This document shows positions 1 through 11,400 of a stretch of 64,000 nucleotides of DNA, piece after piece. Each line of letters starts with the position of its first letter. Position 1 is the stretch's first letter. Below the pieces are notes generated by a model. The model was not told the origin of the DNA. It saw nothing but the letters and a program-made list of their open reading frames with translations, and searched no databases. The DNA is from Theocolax elegans (Eukaryota > Arthropoda > Insecta > Hymenoptera > Cerocephalidae): positions 6,360,001 to 6,424,000 of the forward strand of contig CM047425.1 in the NCBI GenBank assembly GCA_026168455.1, given 5' to 3'. Made by a program: the position numbers and the translations under genes.

Positions 1-184
1 ATTTTAAAAATTTGACAAGATTTTTACACAATTCACAACATTCTCACTGTGCGCATGTTAAAAAACATGAAGTAAAAAATAGATTTTATAATATTTGGAC
101 TCTTTCACATTAGGACAGTTTTTTAGCTATAACAAAATTAAAAATATCCCATTTAGGTAACAAATTCTATTATTAAATACTAAA
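1..184. other. 3' flank / 3' UTR of Gmd
   Basis: This is AT-rich sequence downstream of the Gmd stop codon, which lies on the minus strand at 185-187. I see no AATAAA signal on the minus strand here, so the 3' UTR may run off the left edge. No other gene is visible. Confidence 0.5.
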
Positions 185-2192
<2,008 letters not shown>

Positions 2193-2813
2193 AGTGCAAT
2201 TTAAAATGTTAAAAATAATTCTTCGATGTAATAAATAATTCAAGTGTGATAATAATACTGCAAGTGTTCGAAAAGAACGTCATGAAACTTAATTTGTAGG
2301 AGTAGCCATCGATAAAAATACCACTTATGCCACGCATAAAGATAAACTCGTGAGCGCGAAGTAAGTACATGGAAAACGTAACCAAACAAATATCAGCTGA
2401 TTATCGATTGGTGTACTACATAGCATTTTATGAAACTATATATAATTTTTTATGAATTTTTATAATCAACGTTAGATTTAATAGATTTTTAATACAATAA
2501 CATTTTTTTTTTACTAATTGTAAACATGTAGCTATATTTTTAATAAAAATGTATGTATTTAATATGAAAATTTAAAGTAGTTTAATAATTTCAAAAAATT
2601 AAAATAATTCGTTATTTAATCATGGTATTTAAATTATTTTAAATATCGAAATATTTATAATTGATATAAACATCATAAGTATATGTATATGTATCTGCAA
2701 TGTAATCCTACTATTATATTATATATACCTATATATACATTGCCGAATTCCGACTTGAATCAGCTGGCGTAAAAAGTGTTTTGAATTAAATTGTTAGGCA
2801 TTTTATTTAATAA
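2193..2813. promoter_or_regulatory. shared divergent promoter interval of Gmd and NARS2
   Basis: About 620 bp separates the two start codons of oppositely directed housekeeping genes, so both promoters and 5' UTRs must lie here. The part next to Gmd (2270-2420) has more CpG than its AT-rich surroundings. I see no convincing TATA box and did not fix the transcription starts. Confidence 0.55.
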
Positions 2814-4707
2814 ATGCATCTAAAGCAGCTTCTGAAATTAAATATTGCAAATGGACAATATTACAGTCGCAGTATTCATAAATATGCGACAATTTATGAA
2901 TCAAACGATTCAAAAAATGTCGGCAAACAGGCGAAAGTACAGGTTAGTATTTTAAAAGTAAAAACAAATTTACTTATATTTATTTAGACACTTATTTAGA
3001 TATAGTTATCAATAATTAAAATTTTGTAGTTAAATCACAGTAATTTATTTTGTCAGGGTTGATGACTTATTATTAATTACTTATATTTTAGCATTTATTT
3101 TATAATTAATTTTAATTGTACAAATATTTTTGCTTTTTAGATTTTTTTTAATATATTAATTATTGTTATAAATATTATTTTTAAGAATTTCCATACATTA
3201 TACATAATTACTTTTAGTTTTTTTCTTACGTTTACTTTTAATTATTTTATGTTTGCTAGGGATGGGTCAGAGCAATGCGAAAGATGAAAGAAAATATTTT
3301 TATGGATGTAAATGATGGTACTTGTACTCAATCTCTACAAATTGTTATTAAGAAAGATATGAAACCAGAGAATTTAAACTATGGCTGTAGCATATCGGCA
3401 GAAGGTGAAATTTCTTTAGCACCAAATGGGAGACCCGAACTGAATGCTAATAAAATTGATGTCATTGGCACGTGTGATCTAGAAAATTATCCTTTCTTAC
3501 CCAGAAAGAAATATTCAACTGATTATATTCGTCAATTTTTGCATCTTAGACCAAGAACTAGAGCATTTTCTAGTATCTTGCGTCTTCGTGATTTAGCTAC
3601 AAATGCTGTTCGGGATCACTTTAGGAATCGTGATTTTATTAATATTCACACACCAATTTTAACTTCAAATGATTGTGAGGGAGCAGGAGAAACATTTTTT
3701 ATTCAACCAAATTCTAAAGAACTTTTGACAGAAATGAAAAAAGAAGGAGTAGAAGATATAGAAGCTGCTTATTTCAATACCAAAGCCTATTTAACAGTGT
3801 CTGGTCAATTACATCTTGAAGTTTGTGCTAGGTAATTACTTAATAAATTCATATTTTACACATAATTATTCTATAAGTACTTTTATATACTATTTACTAA
3901 TATATTAAAAAGATTTTCATTGTATTTAGAACACTGTCTAGAGTGTATAACTTCAGTCCAGCATTTCGTGCAGAAAACAACAAATCTAGGGTTCACCTAT
4001 CTGAATTTTACATGATAGAAGCAGAAATTGCTTTTATGTCATCATTGAAAGAACTTGCTACTGAAGCAGAACTTCTTGTTAAATCTGTAACCATGCAACT
4101 TATTGAAAAAGGTGGTTCTGAATTACAAATGCTTGAAGCTCCTGAGCCCACTTGGCTAGAGAAAGATTTTGGTTATATTACTTATACTGAAGCTTTAGAA
4201 ATTTTAGATAAACATTCAGATAGATTAACTTTTCCAGTAAAAGATGGACAAGGTTTTGCTAAAGAACACGAATTATTTTTGGTTCATCACCATGGTAATG
4301 TTCCTGTTTTTGTAGTTGAATGGCCAAAAGATAATAAACCATTTTACATGAAAGAATGTAATAATGATAATACAAAGGTATTATTTGTTTAGATTTACAC
4401 TCACGTAAATTAGAATATTATTGCAAAATTTAAATTTTTTCAACAGGTGAAAGCATTAGATCTGTTAGCACCAACAGTTGGTGAATTAATTGGTGGAAGT
4501 GTGAGAGAAGAAAACTATGAAAAACTGCAATCAAAGATACCAGAAAATTCAAATTTTGATTGGTACCTTGACATTAGAAAATTTGGAAATGTCCCAACAT
4601 CAGGTTTTGGAATGGGCTTTGAAAGATATTTACAATTAATTACCGGAACGCTAAATATAAAAGATGTTATTCCATTCCCTAGATCACCACATAATTGTCA
4701 ATTATAA
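2814..4707 (+). CDS. NARS2: asparagine-tRNA ligase, mitochondrial, complete, 4 coding exons
   Basis: This class IIb aminoacyl-tRNA synthetase charges mitochondrial tRNA-Asn. Exons are 2814-2942, 3260-3831, 3930-4377 and 4447-4707 (469 aa, near the human NARS2 length). The start is fixed by a TAA codon immediately upstream in frame (2811-2813). Residues 1-40 are Lys/Arg-rich with few acids, as expected of a mitochondrial targeting peptide. The OB-fold anticodon-binding domain begins at [20 protein letters not shown] (about residue 44). Class II motif 2 is at [20 protein letters not shown] and motif 3 at [15 protein letters not shown] near the C-terminus. The Asn/Asp family signature GQLHLEV precedes motif 2. 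An intron splits the codon joining exon 2 (ends GCTAG) to exon 3. Assignment to the mitochondrial rather than the cytosolic enzyme rests on length, the N-terminus and the lack of a eukaryotic appended domain. Confidence 0.94.
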
Positions 4708-4806
4708 GTAAAAAATTTTGTATCTTTATATAATACTTGAATTGTTAATTATTTGAAATTGTTATATTTATTTTTTACAACCACAAAATTTATTTCTTAT
4801 GAAAAT

Positions 4807-4812
4807 AATAAA
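4807..4812 (+). terminator. candidate polyadenylation signal of NARS2
   Basis: A canonical AATAAA lies about 100 nt after the NARS2 stop codon. Confidence 0.5.
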
Positions 4813-5138
4813 AATCTTTGCTACAAGATAAACTATATAAATTTACTAATTATGGTAGGTGTATAAAGAACAAAACAAACATTTAGTAAATTTTTCATCT
4901 TTATTTGGCATTTATGGAACCTTTAAAAAATTAATTATCTGCATGTAATTATTATATATTTTACCGCTTCCTGTCGAAATACAAGGAAAAAAATGATATT
5001 GAAATAAAAATAGTTATTAATAAAAATCACTTATTAATAAACAAGAAAACTGAATTGTGAACAAGAAAACTCAAAATTGGTAATAAGTATTGTTATCGTT
5101 TTGAATGGAACTGTGATGCAGAAAAATAGGGTAATTAT

Positions 5139-5144
5139 TTTATT
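5139..5144 (-). terminator. candidate polyadenylation signal of Pcf11 copy B
   Basis: AATAAA on the minus strand lies about 316 nt past the stop codon. It is the first such hexamer downstream. Confidence 0.35.
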
Positions 5145-5459
5145 CGATATCGAGATAAATGAATTAGAAGTAAACAAAAATAATTTTTTTGTATGTAAAA
5201 AAATAAAGCTTATGCTGATTTTTTGTTATACAATAACTTCAAATCGCATGTATAAACATCGAGTAATATTTACAAAACATCACAGTGCTAAGAATTATAT
5301 ACATGCATTTAATTTATCGGAAATCCTTAATTGAATTCTCGCAATCTCACATACATCTTTTCATACTTTCACCCACTGAATAATAAAAAAATGCTCTTTA
5401 CATTTTACACGCGCGAGACTCTCATTAGGATAACGATTATTTACAATATTTCTAGTTAT

Positions 5460-8400
5460 TTACATAATCGAACATAACGCAGAAAGTTCTTCGCCTTTAT
5501 TAACAGGTGGTAAAATCGATAAATTTTTGTCGCGCAGTGTAGGTTTTATTAAAGTTGGTATTAAAGGTATCGATTTTTCTTCATTTAATATTTTTTCAGC
5601 ACTTTCAGTTAACTCTATATTATCTTTGGAATCCTTTGGGGAAAGCGGCTTAACTATATTTATTTTAATTTTTGCCTGAGAGCTCCCTAATGAGAATGAT
5701 GTAGATTCTAATGCTACATTACCATCTATTGTACTCTGAACTTCTACTTGAGTTGTATCAACTAAAGTAGATTCTACTGCAGTTTTCTCGGTATCTTAAG
5801 AAAGTACATAATTTAAACTTAATAAAATAAAAATTTAACTTAAATCTTACCTAAAAAATGAAATTTACCTTGCTCAATATTTATAGATACATCTTCAACG
5901 TTTTCTTGTTTCGTTTCGATTTTTATAGATATATATTCAACGTTTTCCTGTTTCGTTTCGATTTTTATAGATATATCTTCAATATTTTCTTGTATCGTTT
6001 CTGTTTTTTCAAGAAAATTTTCAGAAGCTTCATTATTTATTTCTTTTATTTCATTATCTGCTTCTTGGTTAATCTCAGTTTTTATTAATAATTTAAACTC
6101 ATCATTAGAATCAAAAATCGCGTCAGATACTTTATCTGGGAATTGTAAAAAATCATATTATTATTATTATTAATACAACTATTAAAAGTAACAACATCCG
6201 TACCAATATTTTTTTCAATCGTTTCTATTATTTCATTCGTTATACTTTTAGAAGCTTCCATATTTTCATCAAATAATTTATCTTCATTAGGTTCAGTTTT
6301 AATAATGCAATAAGAACTATCTATACTAATGTTAAATTTATCTTTATCATCACTCATTTCAGATGTGTCCATAGGGATGACACACTCTTTTAAAGATCTC
6401 TGTAAAATTTTGAAAGTTAATTGTTAATTTAAGTAATGTAATAATAATAAATTATTAATAATTGAATATTTGAGACATCCAATAATCATTTAAAGACATA
6501 CCGCCAGAAGTTTTTCCTTTAGTAAGTATCAAACAAGTGAATTTATATATTATTATTACCATACTTAATAAACAAGATATGAAGAGTAATGAAACTTACT
6601 TTGTGGTCTTCAAGACAAAGCGGATGGAAATTCATTTCTTCAAAAGAAACAGCCGGTCTTAAATGCCATTCTTCCTTTTCATCATTGTAAAATTGCTCAA
6701 AAGCCTCATGACACACTTGACAACATGAATTTTCCTCTGAACCTGTTGGAATACTTGGTTGTAATGTTTCCGTCAAAAGTTCATCTCCCATGGCGTTTTC
6801 AATTTCCATATTTTGCTTTTCTGTTTCAAACCAACTTTGAGCTGTAAATTTTATGTTTCTATTAAACTACTATATTTTGACAATAAAGATAATGCAAACA
6901 TTTGTAATAATGAATCTTTTCTAACTTAACATAATATAGAAGACGTTTATGTGTTATTTAACCTTTAGAGGGCCGGAAAACCACTATAGTGGCTCGATCC
7001 ATGATGGGCACTTTGTCAATTACCAATCCATGATATAAGATACCTTTTTTACCACTTTTCTATGGAGGATATGCCATCCCAAATCCCGGCCCTCTAAAGG
7101 TTAAATACAAGAGGAAATTTTTTACCTCGATCTTCAAGATCCTCGATTTCTTCGAACTGAATCCAATCGCTAATATCATAATACCAAAGTCGTGAATGCG
7201 CTTTCCTAGAGGCATCTCTTTCCTTTCTGTTCTGTCGAAAATGCCAATCTAAATGATGGCTATAACGAGTTGCCATTTCAGGTGCAAATCTAGCTCCACA
7301 AGAGCTGCACTGAATACCACTATACAATGCCGAAATTATTGCTGGTTGTTTGCTGTCAAAACATTTAATTATTAATTTATCAAATTTTTGCACAAAGAAA
7401 TTAGAAAATAAAATCTAAATTTATATAAGAATAAATATTTACATTCTTAACGTTTCTGGTTTGTCAAATGATACAGGAATAATTTCAGGCTCTTTCTTTT
7501 CTTCTTCTTCGGTTTTTTTCGTTTCACTCAAATTAGAGACTATACCAGTCTCTACCAATCTTTGGAATAATTCATTTAGATTTAGTGGCAGTGAGACAGT
7601 AGGGGCTGGAGCCGTTGTATTTTCAATGGGTTCAGCTTGATATGATAATCCAGATGCTGGAGCCATTGCAGAAGGTACAACCGAAGATAATACATCTAAT
7701 TGTAGATCTAAAATTATTTTTTAATTATAACTATTGCAATGATTATACTTCAGCAAAACAATTATATTTTAATTCTACTGATATAAAGTGCAAACCTGAT
7801 TTCGAGGCATAGGCATGATCTAATAACCCATCTTGGGATGTCGAATCAGGTTCCATAGGGGAAGCAACTGAAGTTGTTTGATTTGAAATAGGCTCTTTAG
7901 GAGTTTTCCATTCAACTTCAGTAACAGATTCTTTAGGTTGTTCACCTCTCATACCTATGATTTTAACACGACCAGCTCGAAAACCTCGAGGTAGTACCGA
8001 AAATCGTATAAAGTGTTTTAAACCATTTAAAAATATTGGTTTTGGCAATCCACCAAATTCAACTTTAAAAGGTCGACCATTTAATAACACTGTTTGCAAG
8101 GCATCGATAAACTCAAGTGTACATGGTACTCCTTCCAAATCAAATCTGCAATGATAAAATAATTTTTGACCAATGATAAAGATAATATAAATAACAAAAA
8201 TTAGACTGATTTTCAAGTGTTGAAATCGACATTTTCAAATTACAAATAGTATTTAATTTGAAAAATTAACTTTGCTGTTTAAAAAATTAGAAACCTCAAA
8301 ATCTAATAAGACACTCACATTTGAGGTTTGGCATCTAGAAAAACAGGAACCATACTTCTAGCATTAATGATAAGATTAATTTTTCCAACGACCAAATCTG

Positions 8401-11400
8401 TACGTTTTATTGTACCAATTTTGACTTGAGGAGGAGGACCATCCAATTTAATGTTAATTTTTTTAGTTTTTAAATGTACCGAAACGGGTTGTCCACCAAA
8501 ATAACACTGGTACCATTTGTTATCTACATATAATTCACGGGTAGGCGCTCCAAGTTTTATTCTGCAATGGAAATATTGATTAATTCAGTAATTATTTCAT
8601 TCGCACTGCCATTAATAAATAATAAGATCCACACCTTCAAAATGAACTAAAAATACTTTTTCAATGATAAATGATTTAGTTAGAAAACTGTAAGTCGCAT
8701 ATATTTCTAATTACAAAAATGTATAAAAAAATTCTATATATTTATTTTTGAGTTTATTAAAAAGTTATTGCACAAGTTTCTTAAAAAAAATTTTTTTTGA
8801 AATAAAAATTAAAACATTTTTAGCAATAATTAATTATAAGATAAATAATTACTTGTGAATTTCTCCTTCGTAAGTAAATTCTCTGTAACCTTCATTAAAT
8901 GAACAGACAATAGATTCTTTCCCATCTATCGTAATTCTTCTAGCACCATTTTGAAACATAATATCCCTGGGATCATCCCAATGCATGAAAATAACTCCAG
9001 TATCACCATAATATCTAATTTCCCTTGGTACATTATCAATGTTAATAGATTTCATGGTATCTTTTCCTATTTCTTCATACAATTTTAGATCAACTGGTGG
9101 TATTTCGTCACAACTCGATGTTACCTCTGTTGACGACCAAGCTGAATTATCAACTTCATTGGATCGTTTAGCAATTAAATGTCCTAGCATTAAACCTGGA
9201 GATATAGCTAAAGGATTCATAGGACCATTTTGCATAGAATTTACAGGGCCATTGGGTAAGATTAAAGGATGATTTAATCGAGGGTTAAAACCGGCGTGAA
9301 ATTGATGAAAATCATTTCTAATTGGATTGTTAAACAACCGTGGATGATTTTGCCAAGGTCGGAACTCAGGTCGAAAATGATTTTGAAAAGGTGGATGAAC
9401 CCACGGTTGATGCCAGGGTTGTGGCCATCTTGATCCACCTAGAAATATAAAATAATTATGAGTTATTGTAACATATAATAATTATTTATATTTAAAGTAA
9501 ATTATAAGTAATTTACCAGGCGGGCGAGGATGCATTCCATGATCTTTAATTCTAACATTTTTATCGTATCTCTCCCAAACTTTACTTTCTCTTTCTTTCC
9601 TCTGAGCAGCTTTGAGTTTCTGATCCTCGCTCATGTGTAAAACTTCTTGTATCAACTTATTGTACTGACTTTTCGTGATAGTGCCCTGATTTAACTGTTC
9701 AGCAGCTTGTTTCATTATGATTTCAATATTACGATCAGGATTTCTATCACAATCTTTACGTCTTCGATCAATTTCAATAGGTTTATTATATGTTTTTGTA
9801 CGATTTGGACGATCTCGATTTCCTCGATTGGAATCAGTTTTCAAAGGGATTTTTAATTTTGCCCAACCTTCTTTATCAGTAGATATAATAGGTGGAGGTG
9901 GTGTTGGTGGTTGCGAGAGTGCAGGTTTTACCAAAACTCGTAGATCCACGTCCTCTTTGCCAAAGAGTCTAAAACGACAATTTTTGTTAGTACTTGATTC
10001 TTTAGACATATGTTTACAACAAGAATAATTAAACTTTATCAATGAGGGATTATGTGAAAAAATAAAATAATGTACAAATTTCGTACATAAGTAGTAAGGA
10101 TTTAAATTGACAAAAAACTATTGATTAACACTTAATCATTTTTTCATAATGATTATAAATATTTTTTAATTTTTTTAAACAAATTATATTGTTGTTAACT
10201 ATTATTTAAAATGTTTAGCAAATTTACTATGAGTCTCCATACTCTGATTTTTTCCATAAGACTTACTGCAAGATATCTCAGGAACCGCATCTTAATAATA
10301 TTTAAAAATGATTTTAATCTGATTGGAAAAACAGTGTTGTAAAAAAGAGTTGAAATATTTATTTAAAAAAATTACTGTTTTATTTAAGTAAATGTTTTGT
10401 TAAAATTTTAGTGTATTCGATGAAGTGGTTCGTAAGATCTCCTGTAGTATGCCTATTATGAAAAAAAATTAGAGTAAAAAATTTTAAATAAAAGTTAGTT
10501 ATAATATGATTTATCTAAAAAATTAAGAAATGTTTATAATCATTATGAAAAAAAATTATTAAATGTTAATATTGAATAGATTTTATTCAATTTTAACTTA
10601 GGCTTATGTCCTTAACACATATTTAATTAAAGTTAAGATAATAAATAATAAATTCCTCATTTGAATAAAAACATTTACATAGAAATTAGTTTAAATATCT
10701 ATCAGTACAGATTATATTTTGCATAATAACAAACTGTACTAAAATCATTCTTGTTGATCGAAGACAATTGCCTTTATATCGCATAATGATCGTAACTTAC
10801 TCGTCAAAATCATTTTCATCCTTTCTTTTTTTCGGGTGAGGAGCTTCTACTGAATCTGTTGATTGTCGCTTATTAGCTGTCAGTGGAAGTACACGCAGAT
10901 CTAAATCTTCTAGAAAAATAATCAATAAAGTTTGTAATTTACATCGTAAACTTCCGTACAAATTTTTATATTTAAGAGAATAAAAACTTGATTAAATTTT
11001 CTTTTATCGCTCAAAAAATGTGTACTTACGAGCCTTTTCTGCATTGTCGATTACAATTCTATTGTTAAATAATTAATGAAATAGGAAACTAATTGATCTT
11101 ATAAAATTATAGGTACACTAAAAAATGTATCTTATACATTTTAATAAATTTTAATTTACGATTTTATTTAAAACTAAACGTTCTAATATAAAAAATTAAT
11201 TCAGTGTAAATATTTATTTTTAAATTTCATTAGAAAAATTAAATCTATTATTTATTTTTATTTAAACATTTTACACATTTTTGGTAAATTAATCATTAAA
11301 TTTTTATTGGCTATATATCACATTCAAATAATAATAACTAAGTTTTAATTCTCAAGTATATTAAAAACGAATAGCCAGTAAAAAAGTAATGAAATAACGT

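Larger units (their letters stand above)
4708..5459. other. convergent 3' interval between NARS2 and Pcf11 copy B
   Basis: The 752 bp between two convergent stop codons holds both 3' UTRs. It is AT-rich and non-coding, with AATAAA on the plus strand at 4807 and on the minus strand at 5139-5144 and 4900-4905. Confidence 0.5.

Noticed and set aside
5858..6088. Plus-strand frame with repeated FRFDFYRYIFN units
   Set aside because: It is the antisense shadow of the 42-bp coding repeat in Pcf11 copy B.
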